Shown in pieces: positions 1 to 5,633 of a stretch of DNA of 5,993 bases; within the stretch, counting starts at the first letter, position 1, and the number at the start of each line of letters is the position of its first letter. The notes beneath the pieces are model-generated. The model made no database searches, was not told where the DNA came from, and saw only the letters and a list, made by a program, of their open reading frames with translations. Source of the DNA: Spirochaetota bacterium (GTDB taxonomy: Bacteria > Spirochaetota > Spirochaetia > B11-G9); contig QNBL01000174.1 of NCBI GenBank assembly GCA_003641695.1, forward strand, positions 1 to 5,993, given 5' to 3'. Position numbers and translations under genes: made by a program.

Positions 1-1
1 G

Positions 2-946
2 TTTAAAAGATTCAACAAGCTTGAGGCAGACCGATACACAAGCAGCCTTTCAAAGGACAAGAAGGTTTTTTTAACCGGAGAGGGGAGCAGCAGAATCTTC
101 CCTGCCAAACGGGCAATCTATACTATGCTCAAGACAGGAACAGACCTTGCCGTTTTTACCGACGGCGGGACCCAGGCTCTTGAGTATGACTTAAAAAATG
201 CAGCGGTATTCGGAATGTCAAATTCAGGTAAGACAAAGGAACTTATACGGCTTTTCAGGAAACTTAAAGATGAAGGAAACAGAAGTCTCTATGGAATTAC
301 TGCCCATGGCAGCACTCCGTTGGAAGAACTTTCCAACGGAACCTTTGTCCTGTCCTGTGGAAACGAGAATGCGGTTGCCGCAACCAAAAGTGTCGCAGAA
401 CAGGCATTGTTTTATGATGCCCTCTTTACAGCATACGAAGGCAGGTCTCTGAATGATCTCGATGCCGCAGGCCAAGCGGTTACCGATGCTCTGGAAACTC
501 CCATTGACAGTGGTATAGTTAAAAAAATAGCCGGAGCAGGAACCATCTATTTTGCAGGAAGAAACAACGGTGTTGCAGAGGAGCTGACGCTTAAAACCAA
601 TGAGATAACCCATAAAAAATCTGATTTTCTTGAAGGTACCTATGCTGTCCACGGCATCGAAGAGGTCATGGACAGCAGTGATGTGGTTATTGTCATAGAT
701 CCCTTCGAGGAGGAGGAGGAAAAGTTTGAAGCATGCCTTTCCGGGGGAGTGGGTCTTTCAATTATAGCTGTTTCATCAAGACAGACACGCTTTCCGACTA
801 TAAAAATTCCGGAAGCGGGGTTTTACCAAAACTATGTTGAGCTTGCTGCAGGCTGGAATATTCTTGTTGAGACGGGGCTTTTTCTGGGAATAAACCTGGA
901 CAAGGCGGAACGGGCCCGGAAGGTAGGAAACGAGTTTACCGGTTAA
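2..946 (+). CDS. SIS-domain sugar-phosphate isomerase/aminotransferase-like protein (5' end outside window)
   Basis: The reading frame is open from the first full codon at position 2, so the gene starts upstream; 314 residues are visible. The first in-frame ATG (125) is not the start, because the family motif GEGSSRIFPAK lies before it (visible residues 26-36). Two SIS domains are visible. The first has the phosphosugar-binding loop SNSGKT (73-78) and a VAATKS motif (about 125-130), as in the isomerase half of GlmS. The second has an E-x3-K-x2-E pattern (E194, K198, E201) followed by HG (217-218), and a C-terminal DKAERARK segment (K307). These line up by eye with E. coli GlmS E481, K485, E488, H504 and K603, which act in sugar ring opening and isomerisation. 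So I infer a cytosolic enzyme acting on an amino- or keto-sugar phosphate. No glutaminase domain is visible; comparable stand-alone proteins are about 340-350 residues, which leaves no room for one unless the missing part is long. GlmD-, AgaS- or FrlB-like roles are all possible; the substrate cannot be read. Confidence 0.85.
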   Translation, partial: FKRFNKLEADRYTSSLSKDKKVFLTGEGSSRIFPAKRAIYTMLKTGTDLAVFTDGGTQALEYDLKNAAVFGMSNSGKTKELIRLFRKLKDEGNRSLYGITAHGSTPLEELSNGTFVLSCGNENAVAATKSVAEQALFYDALFTAYEGRSLNDLDAAGQAVTDALETPIDSGIVKKIAGAGTIYFAGRNNGVAEELTLKTNEITHKKSDFLEGTYAVHGIEEVMDSSDVVIVIDPFEEEEEKFEACLSGGVGLSIIAVSSRQTRFPTIKIPEAGFYQNYVELAAGWNILVETGLFLGINLDKAERARKVGNEFTG

Positions 947-991
947 TTGTGAAAAAAATCAGAAAGATTGAAAGTACTGTTTAACCGACGA

Positions 992-1789
992 TTATTTCCG
1001 GGTTTTAAAGTCCCTTCTGATTATAGCAAGTATCTCTTGAGACCCTGCAATAAGATAATCTTCTGCCTTTTTACGCTGTGCAAGGTACTCATAATCTATC
1101 GTTTTATGGGAAAGATACTCCAGGTTAAAGCCGGCCTTTTTTATAACTGCATGAGCAGCTGCCATATCCCAGATATAACACGGGGTAAGCAGTGTCCCCC
1201 CGACAGCACTGTGGATCACCTGACCGATGATGTTGAGAACACCGCTGCCGGTTGTACGTATCTTCCACTTGAAATCATGGTAGTCGAAGTAGCGGTGGAT
1301 CTTGGATCCTGACATTATCTGGAAGGGGTGATCCTCTTCTTTTTGCACAGGGATGTATTTTTCACCGTTTATGAAAAGATCACCTCCCGGAGCAAGTGTA
1401 AGAAGCGTCCCCCCTTTGACTCCCCAGGTTGGAGCATAGATGACTGCTCCTGACGGATTCATATTCCTGTCCAGGATCCCCACAGCAACACACCACCCCG
1501 GCATGCTTTGACTGAAGGAGTCCGTTCCATCTATCGGATCCACAGTAAAAGTCCATTCCGCCGGATCTTTCAGATCTACAGGGTTTTCTTCACTCACAAT
1601 CCGGCAGCCTGGAAAGAGTTTTTCTATTGTTTGCGTTAAAAGAGAATCCAGTCTGGTATCTATTGCTGTTAATACAGAACCATCGGGTTTAAAATTTCTG
1701 ACAACATTTTTCTGTTCATCCGCAGCGTAATTACCGGCTTTCTTTACCTCAAGAACCAGCTCCTTAAAGTTGCTTTCAGACAGTTTCAT
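992..1789 (-). CDS. Inositol monophosphatase family protein
   Basis: This 265-residue protein has the usual length of the Mg2+-dependent IMPase/CysQ/FBPase-IV family. The metal-binding signatures are complete: D44, the SEEN motif with E67/E68, the DPIDGT motif at 84-89 (D84, I86 backbone, D87), and the second signature WDMAAAHAVIKKAG at 207-220, whose D208 is the expected third metal ligand. No signal peptide or membrane segment is seen, so it should be cytosolic. The family removes phosphate from myo-inositol-1-phosphate, other sugar phosphates or 3'-phosphoadenosine nucleotides; the sequence does not say which. The ATG is preceded by AAAAGGA at 1797-1803 (minus strand) with about 7 bases of spacing, which supports this start. 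It begins one base after the stop of the small gene at 1791-1985 and is surely co-transcribed with it. It ends convergently with the SIS-domain gene, 45 bases away. Confidence 0.92.
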   Translation of the reverse strand: MKLSESNFKELVLEVKKAGNYAADEQKNVVRNFKPDGSVLTAIDTRLDSLLTQTIEKLFPGCRIVSEENPVDLKDPAEWTFTVDPIDGTDSFSQSMPGWCVAVGILDRNMNPSGAVIYAPTWGVKGGTLLTLAPGGDLFINGEKYIPVQKEEDHPFQIMSGSKIHRYFDYHDFKWKIRTTGSGVLNIIGQVIHSAVGGTLLTPCYIWDMAAAHAVIKKAGFNLEYLSHKTIDYEYLAQRKKAEDYLIAGSQEILAIIRRDFKTRK

Positions 1790-1790
1790 A

Positions 1791-1985
1791 CTATAATCCT
1801 TTTAGCTCAGCATAGGTAAGGAGAATTTCAGGATCAATAAAGCCGTTCTCCATGGCTATAATTCCGAAAAGGCTGTCATTACCATTTTTCTGTTCTTCAA
1901 GAACAGCTTCAACATCGTCCTGAGTCATTGCCCCGGCATTTACAAGCCATTGCCCTATTTTCTCTTCATTGTTATCTGTAGTCAT
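1791..1985 (-). CDS. Small protein resembling an MshEN / GspE N-terminal module
   Basis: A 64-residue acidic, soluble protein. The pattern 'IGQWLVNAGAMTQDDVEAVL' (residues 10-29), then EEQK (30-33), 'LFGIIAMENGFIDPEILLTY' and a final 'ELKGL', matches the helical repeat found at the N terminus of type II secretion and type IV pilus ATPases (GspE/PilB/MshE). That repeat typically reads LGxLLVexGlIteeqLeeALxeQk...lGeilvelGlis. Here the module stands alone with no ATPase attached. In MshE the related domain binds cyclic di-GMP, using two tandem motifs; only about one full repeat and a partial second are present here, so ligand binding is a guess. The ATG at 1985 has a strong purine-rich ribosome site, GGGAGGGAG at 1987-1995 (minus strand), with short spacing. 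It is the first gene of a unit with the downstream phosphatase (1-bp gap), so it could be a regulatory or adaptor partner, but nothing in the sequence proves that. Confidence 0.8.
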   Translation of the reverse strand: MTTDNNEEKIGQWLVNAGAMTQDDVEAVLEEQKNGNDSLFGIIAMENGFIDPEILLTYAELKGL

Positions 1986-2001
1986 ACTCCCTCCCGGCGC
2001 A

Positions 2002-2030
2002 AGTATAAATCATTTACAGCCGCAGTACAA
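2002..2030 (-). promoter_or_regulatory. Possible promoter for the small protein / phosphatase unit
   Basis: On the minus strand TTGTAC (2025-2030) and TATACT (2002-2007) are separated by 17 bases. The -10 is good and the -35 matches consensus only in its TTG. Transcription would start near 1995, leaving a leader of only about 10 bases that just includes the ribosome site, so the true start may lie further upstream. Confidence 0.35.
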
Positions 2031-2062
2031 TATAATCGGGAAATACTTTACACCAGGACCTC

Positions 2063-2091
2063 TTGCAAAGGATTCTCTGTGCGGCTATAGT
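2063..2091 (+). promoter_or_regulatory. Sigma-70-type promoter for the D,D-carboxypeptidase gene
   Basis: TTGCAA (2063-2068) and TATAGT (2086-2091) are separated by exactly 17 bases on the plus strand, giving an expected start of transcription near 2098 and a leader of about 27 bases before the ATG at 2125. The position also rules out the far-upstream in-frame ATG at 1969 as the start codon, since that lies before the promoter. Confidence 0.55.
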
Positions 2092-2124
2092 GGTGGGCAA
2101 ATATACTTCGTATTCAGGTTTTAT

Positions 2125-3357
2125 ATGAAAAATTCCATAAAGACTGCAGTATCGTTACTGGCTGTACTGCTGCTGGCAGGCAGTCTCGCTGCTGAAAGTA
2201 CATCTCCAATACTCCCTGATGTGAACTGTACCTCTGCGGTACTTCTTGATGCAGGTACCGGAGCTGTTCTTTTTGAGAAAAACGGTAATCTCGAGATACC
2301 TCCGGCTTCCATGACCAAACTTGTTACTTTGCATCTTGTTTACAAAGCTATTGCTCAAGGGGAAATTTCCAAAGATCAGATTGTAACTATTGACAGTCGT
2401 GCCGATTTCAGATCGCTGCCTCCCCATTCTTCACTTATGTTTCTGGAGAAGGGACAAAGGGTTTCGGTTCTGGATCTGATGAAGGGGTTGGCGGTTCCTT
2501 CGGGGAACGATGCTGCAATTGCCCTGGCGGATCTCGTGGCGGGGTCGGTAAATGATTTTGTTGCAATGATGAATAAAGAAGTTCGTACCATGGGGTTTAC
2601 ACGAATGCACTTTGCAGATGCATCGGGGCTTGATGAAAACAACAGGGTAACTGCAAAGGAGTTTGCGTCATTCTGTGTTACCTACGTAAAGCTCCACCCC
2701 GAAGCACTTAAAGAGCTGCATTCTCTCTCCATGTTTACCTATCCCAAAGCAAGTAACATTCCTGAAGGGGAGAAGTCAGCCTACGGTCCCATAAAACAGA
2801 GCAACAGGAATAACCTGCTGGGAAGATACCGGTGGGCTGACGGTCTAAAAACCGGTTATATTGATGAATCGGGGTACAATATTGCTTTAACTGCAGAGGT
2901 GGACGGCAGAAGGCTGGTAGCAGTTCTTTTAGGTGGACCAGGGGAAAATACACATGATGGTTCTTTAAGCCGTGCAATTGATGCAGTCAATCTTCTTTCA
3001 TATGGATTCTACCGGTTCACTAATTATGTCCCCGATCCATCAGCGTTTAAAACAGTTGAGGTCTACGGAGGAAGGCAAAACAGTCTCAAACTCGCTTATC
3101 CGGATATGATCCCGGTAACGCTGCCCAGAGAAGCGGCATATGTTACTCATCTTGTTTTTAACCTGCACCGGCCGGTTATTGCTCCTGTACATAAAGGGGA
3201 TGAGATTGGACAGCTCGAAGTACGTATTAATAATAAAGTTGTTTCTTCCTATCCTGTTGCAGCGGGAGAGGATATTGCCCCGGGATCGGTTATAAAGCGT
3301 TTTTTTGACTGGATAAAAAGAATAGTAATAAAGCCCGTATTATTCCGGAAGTTGTGA
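2125..3357 (+). CDS. dacA: D-alanyl-D-alanine carboxypeptidase (PBP5/DacA type, peptidase S11)
   Basis: With the start at 2125 the protein has 410 residues, normal for DacA. An upstream in-frame ATG (1969) would add 52 residues ahead of a clear signal peptide and lies before the likely promoter, so I reject it. Residues 1 to about 23 form a signal peptide (short basic start, then a leucine/alanine-rich core, probable cleavage near SLA-A). The catalytic motifs are all present: SMTK at 62-65 with nucleophile S62, SGN at 126-128, and KTG at 242-244. The region from about residue 310 fits the beta-rich PBP5 C-terminal domain. The last about 20 residues (FFDWIKRIV... rich in basic and hydrophobic residues) resemble the amphipathic membrane-anchoring helix. 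It should act on the outer face of the cytoplasmic membrane, removing the terminal D-Ala from peptidoglycan stem pentapeptides and so limiting cross-linking. The ribosome site is weak (CAGG near 2115-2118). It is transcribed alone; its last 18 bases overlap the oppositely oriented TlpA-like gene. The symbol is by family resemblance. Confidence 0.93.
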   Translation: MKNSIKTAVSLLAVLLLAGSLAAESTSPILPDVNCTSAVLLDAGTGAVLFEKNGNLEIPPASMTKLVTLHLVYKAIAQGEISKDQIVTIDSRADFRSLPPHSSLMFLEKGQRVSVLDLMKGLAVPSGNDAAIALADLVAGSVNDFVAMMNKEVRTMGFTRMHFADASGLDENNRVTAKEFASFCVTYVKLHPEALKELHSLSMFTYPKASNIPEGEKSAYGPIKQSNRNNLLGRYRWADGLKTGYIDESGYNIALTAEVDGRRLVAVLLGGPGENTHDGSLSRAIDAVNLLSYGFYRFTNYVPDPSAFKTVEVYGGRQNSLKLAYPDMIPVTLPREAAYVTHLVFNLHRPVIAPVHKGDEIGQLEVRINNKVVSSYPVAAGEDIAPGSVIKRFFDWIKRIVIKPVLFRKL

Positions 3358-4173
3358 ACGCAGCCAGTAATGGTCTACAGCACCGGTTTTCCTTCTGGTA
3401 ATGTTACCCTCATTGGATATAATAATTGTTGTCGGCAGTGTTTTAATGCTGTATGCCGCTGCAATTTTTCCATCGGAATCAAACAGAACCGGAAAGTTGA
3501 TTTCCTTGTTTTCGGCAAAAGCTTTTACTGTTTCGATTGACTTCTCTGATGAAGTTGCATTTACTCCCAACAGAACCGTACCAGCCGGGAGATTTTCCGC
3601 GAATGAGGTGAGGAGGGGAAGTTCTCCTCTGCAGGGAGGGCACCATGTTGCCCAGAAGTTAAGAATTACCGTTTTCCCTTTGAAATCATTCAGCGTTACC
3701 TTTTCTCCGTCAGCATCTTCTGCAGAAAAAATATAAGCGTGCTTTTGTGTTTCTTTTGGATTCAGACTGCTGTAAGCTGTAGAAAAAAATAATCCGGAAA
3801 CTATGGATGAGGCAGTAAAGGTGAGGAGAATAATAAGAAAAGTTTTCCTGCTGTTTTTTTCGGTCTTTGCTGCTTTAAAACCGTAGAAGCCCAACCCAAG
3901 AACAATGCCGGTTACAATTCCCGGCAGTCCTCCGGGAGCATAGAGAAGGGCAAGGGGATTTTTTACAAGCTTTATGTTGTAAAAAAGCGGAAAGAGCTTC
4001 CATGTTACAAGTACAACAACAAGAGCACTGCTCAGGGTGTCAAAGAACCGGCTGCGGATCTGCCTGTTACTCTTGAAGATAACAATTACCGTCAATGAAC
4101 CGGACAGAAGGGCAAAGAGGGCTGTCAGCAGTGATACGGGGATGTTTAAAGGTCCCAGCTGTATTTGATTCAT
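3340..4173 (-). CDS. Membrane-anchored TlpA/ResA-like thiol-disulfide oxidoreductase with four-helix N-terminal domain
   Basis: The 277-residue protein has two halves. Residues 1 to about 135 contain four hydrophobic segments (about 8-33, 47-66, 76-100 and 111-133). Residues about 145-277 are a thioredoxin-fold domain of the TlpA/ResA/AhpC-TSA type: the motif WATWCPPCRGE with redox cysteines C178 and C181, and the cis-proline in TLPTT at P247. An even number of helices places both ends on the same side; by family precedent the redox domain should face the periplasm. It would reduce or exchange disulfides in exported proteins or cytochromes. The membrane half is not the usual single anchor. 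Its 'GPLNIP' opening and 'APGGLPGIVTGIVLG' stretch recall prolipoprotein diacylglyceryl transferase (Lgt), though it is far shorter (see findings). The ATG overlaps the stop of the upstream gene by 4 bases (ATGA) and has no recognisable ribosome site, so translation is probably coupled. The 3' end overlaps the carboxypeptidase gene by 18 bases. Confidence 0.88.
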   Translation of the reverse strand: MNQIQLGPLNIPVSLLTALFALLSGSLTVIVIFKSNRQIRSRFFDTLSSALVVVLVTWKLFPLFYNIKLVKNPLALLYAPGGLPGIVTGIVLGLGFYGFKAAKTEKNSRKTFLIILLTFTASSIVSGLFFSTAYSSLNPKETQKHAYIFSAEDADGEKVTLNDFKGKTVILNFWATWCPPCRGELPLLTSFAENLPAGTVLLGVNATSSEKSIETVKAFAENKEINFPVLFDSDGKIAAAYSIKTLPTTIIISNEGNITRRKTGAVDHYWLRSQLPE

Positions 4174-4619
4174 GAAAATATGAATTGTTTAAAGGGTTTT
4201 TCATCGATCATTTCAAAATAGTACGCCTGTCCGTCTTCTAGACGTATCTGCGTTACCGTCCGGCTGAGGATCTTCAGAAGCTTTGAAACCGGGGGAATAT
4301 CGGAAGGAAGCCTTCCCCCCTGTATGGATCTGAGCGCTGCTGAACGTGTAACAGTGTATACATCGGTTATCTCTTCTGCGGAGAAGGAAAACTTGGTTTT
4401 TTGATACTTGTCCTTTCTTTTTGCCAGTAGTCCGAGTAGACCGCCCTCTTTTTCAAAATCCTCAAAGATCAGTCTTCCGTTAACCGAATAAAACAGTCCT
4501 CCAAGATTTTTTACTCCCTCCCCGGAAAAACCGAGGTAGAGAGCATATGTTCTGAATGTAAGCTTTCCGCCGTTTTCTTCTTCAAGTTGTCTTAAAAAGT
4601 TGTTTGTTTCATTATCCAT
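4170..4619 (-). CDS. Unrecognised 149-residue protein in the OsmC-TlpA operon
   Basis: I do not recognise this protein. From the ATG at 4617-4619 it has 149 residues, with no signal peptide, no membrane helix and no cysteine. It opens with a short acidic helix (residues 1-18), then a hydrophobic, glycine-containing region likely to be beta-strand ('LGGLFYSVNGRLIFEDFEKE', 39-58), a basic stretch (67-76), an 'AEEITDVYTV' strand (81-90), a probable helix around 111-120, and 'IRLEDGQAYYFEMI' (125-138). The strand-helix order is vaguely like small PH/GRAM-type folds, but that is only an impression. A TTG at 4626-4628, two bases after the upstream stop, would add three residues (152 total); neither start has a good ribosome site, so the start is uncertain. 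It sits 11 bases after the osmC-like gene and overlaps the TlpA-like start by 4 bases. Such tight coupling with two thiol-redox genes suggests a shared role, but it has no redox residue itself. Confidence 0.8.
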   Translation of the reverse strand: MDNETNNFLRQLEEENGGKLTFRTYALYLGFSGEGVKNLGGLFYSVNGRLIFEDFEKEGGLLGLLAKRKDKYQKTKFSFSAEEITDVYTVTRSAALRSIQGGRLPSDIPPVSKLLKILSRTVTQIRLEDGQAYYFEMIDEKPFKQFIFS

Positions 4620-4630
4620 AGGTAACAACT

Positions 4631-5047
4631 TTAAAGATATTCGATTCTGTGGTCAAGTTCGGCAGCTTTGGCCAGAAGGTGACTCACACCACAGTACCTT
4701 TCCTGGGAAAGCATAACTGCTTTTTCTACCTTGTCTTTGTCCAGATTGTCTGATGCCTTGAACTGATAAATAACCACCATCTTTGCATAGTGCTTCGGAT
4801 GCTCTTCAGTCTGGTCCGCATCAACCTTTACGTTGAACCATGATGGCTGCTGCTTCATCTTGCCAAGTATTGAGATCACATCCATTCCGGTGCATCCGGC
4901 CAGGGACAGAAGCATCAGCGGCTTAGGCCGTGGCCCCCTGTCCTTTCCGCCAACCTCGGGATTGGCATCTATTATTATTTTGTGTCCGTCCATAACAGAC
5001 TCAAAAGCCATTCCGTCCATCCAGGTACAGTCGGTTGTTACTTTCAT
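4631..5047 (-). CDS. OsmC/YhfA-like protein with two conserved cysteines
   Basis: With the ATG at 5045-5047 the protein has 138 residues, typical of the OsmC/Ohr superfamily. The two hallmark cysteines are present: C52 in 'LAGCTGMDV' (the central-helix cysteine) and C119 in 'YCGVSHLL'. The exact pattern is nearer to the YhfA-like branch than to classical Ohr, which usually has CP at the second site. Family members are cytosolic dimers; Ohr and OsmC use the cysteine pair to reduce organic hydroperoxides, while the role of YhfA-like members is less clear. An earlier ATG at 5063-5065 would add six residues but overlaps the ribosome site, AGGAGG at 5057-5062 (minus strand). That site sits 9 bases before the chosen start and decides it. 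This is the first gene of a three-gene minus-strand operon with the unknown protein and the TlpA-like redox protein. A dyad-symmetric sequence lies directly upstream. Confidence 0.9.
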   Translation of the reverse strand: MKVTTDCTWMDGMAFESVMDGHKIIIDANPEVGGKDRGPRPKPLMLLSLAGCTGMDVISILGKMKQQPSWFNVKVDADQTEEHPKHYAKMVVIYQFKASDNLDKDKVEKAVMLSQERYCGVSHLLAKAAELDHRIEYL

Positions 5048-5056
5048 ATAAATAAT

Positions 5057-5062
5057 CCTCCT
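5057..5062 (-). promoter_or_regulatory. Strong ribosome binding site of the osmC-like gene
   Basis: AGGAGG on the minus strand lies 9 bases before the ATG at 5047. It overlaps the ATG at 5063-5065 closely enough to exclude that codon as the start. Confidence 0.8.
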
Positions 5063-5066
5063 CATA

Positions 5067-5096
5067 GTAGTAGCGTTATACTACACTAATTTTAGT
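5067..5096. promoter_or_regulatory. Two adjacent dyads over the probable osmC-operon promoter (candidate operator)
   Basis: GTAGTA (5067-5072) and TACTAC (5079-5084) form a perfect 6-base inverted repeat around six bases. Directly next to it ACTAA (5085-5089) and TTAGT (5092-5096) form a second one around two bases. On the minus strand the best -10 hexamer, TATAAC (5075-5080), falls inside the first dyad, so a repressor bound there could block RNA polymerase. No good -35 is visible at 16-18 bases; a T-rich run lies there. Transcription would start near 5068, about 20 bases before the start codon. The regulator is unknown; a redox-sensing repressor would fit the operon, but that is inference. 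Confidence 0.4.
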
Positions 5097-5240
5097 AAAA
5101 AAGTACAGTATTTGATATTGGTTTTTTGGGATAGATCTATGACTCCCCTGAAAAAAGGCTGGAGAAAATTCAGGAAGAACTGGTCAAGCGATCATGCCTT
5201 GCAAGGAAGACAACCCCATCCGAGGTGTACCAACCACGTT
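5097..5240. other. Spacer without a convincing gene; possible relic
   Basis: Between the osmC promoter dyads and the end of the receiver gene I find no supported gene, RNA or terminator. On the plus strand a frame without a start codon is open from 5135 to the TAG at 5255-5257, with a 40-residue, helix-like, charged product beginning IYDSPEKRLEKIQEELVKR; I do not recognise it. The region also has a perfect 10-base palindrome, CCTTGCAAGG, at 5197-5206. It may be the remains of a decayed gene or mobile-element end, but nothing proves this. Confidence 0.3.
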
Positions 5241-5633
5241 TCATACTTGAGAGATAGCTGACCGCCCCCGTAAGGTCTTTCCCCTTTTAACAACAACCAT
5301 AATTGGTGAATTTTTTACTACATAACCGTACGATCCGATAGATTCCGTTTTTTTGACAACCTCAGATTCCCCGTGGGAAGAGAGAAACAGAATTGGAATA
5401 TCCTTTTTTAATAAAATCTCCTTAGCCGCCTCAGACCCATCCATCCCTTTACCAAGATCAATATCCATAAGTATTAGATCTATACTGTCATTTTCAATAG
5501 CTTCTTTTACAGCATCTTTTCCGTTACTACTAATAATGACACGGTATCCGAATCTTTCAAGTTCCCGCTTCTTTGCAAGCGCTATTATTATCTCATCCTC
5601 CACATAAAGAAGGATCTTGTTTGATAAAATCAT
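5241..5633 (-). CDS. CheY-like receiver-domain protein with altered or truncated C terminus
   Basis: The 130-residue frame encodes a response-regulator receiver domain. The acidic pair lies in 'YVEDE' (E12, D13), the phospho-accepting aspartate is D57 in 'LILMDIDLG', the switch serine is S85 in 'LFLSSH', and the conserved lysine is K107 in 'YVVKNS'. All residues needed to receive phosphate from a histidine kinase are thus present. After 'KNSPIMVV' (about residue 115) the sequence turns into a basic tail, 'VKRGKTLRGRSAISQV', in place of the final helix expected in this domain. In spirochaete-like relatives that helix usually begins 'ASIKMAF' and often leads on to PAS or kinase domains. The gene may therefore be a truncated or frameshifted remnant of a longer protein. 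The ATG at 5633 has a strong ribosome site, AAAGGAG, at about 5640-5646 (minus strand), so it probably is or was translated. No output domain is present. It could also work as a single-domain regulator if the tail still packs. Confidence 0.75.
   Translation of the reverse strand: MILSNKILLYVEDEIIIALAKKRELERFGYRVIISSNGKDAVKEAIENDSIDLILMDIDLGKGMDGSEAAKEILLKKDIPILFLSSHGESEVVKKTESIGSYGYVVKNSPIMVVVKRGKTLRGRSAISQV

Noticed and set aside
224..652. Long minus-strand open frame inside the SIS gene
   Set aside because: It is antisense to a protein with clear family motifs and has no ribosome site or recognisable features; it is a shadow frame.
968..1312. Plus-strand open frame opposite the phosphatase end
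   Set aside because: It lies almost wholly antisense to conserved IMPase coding sequence, including the WD signature region, and its product is cysteine-rich with no family resemblance.
2018..2086. AGCCGCA/TGCGGCT inverted repeat in the divergent promoter region
   Set aside because: Seven-base arms about 55 bases apart are not convincing as a hairpin, and one arm merely abuts the -10 element; I could not support a function.
1969..2124. N-terminal extension of the carboxypeptidase from the ATG at 1969
   Set aside because: It would put 52 residues before a clear signal peptide, overlap the start of the divergent small gene, and begin upstream of a good promoter at 2063-2091.
5197..5206. CCTTGCAAGG palindrome as a terminator or protein site
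   Set aside because: No loop and no following T run, so not a terminator; as an isolated palindrome it has no further support.
5139..5261. A 40-residue plus-strand frame with its own ATG in the 5097-5260 spacer
   Set aside because: No ribosome site, unusual composition rich in basic and tryptophan residues, and it shares DNA with another open frame; neither is supported.
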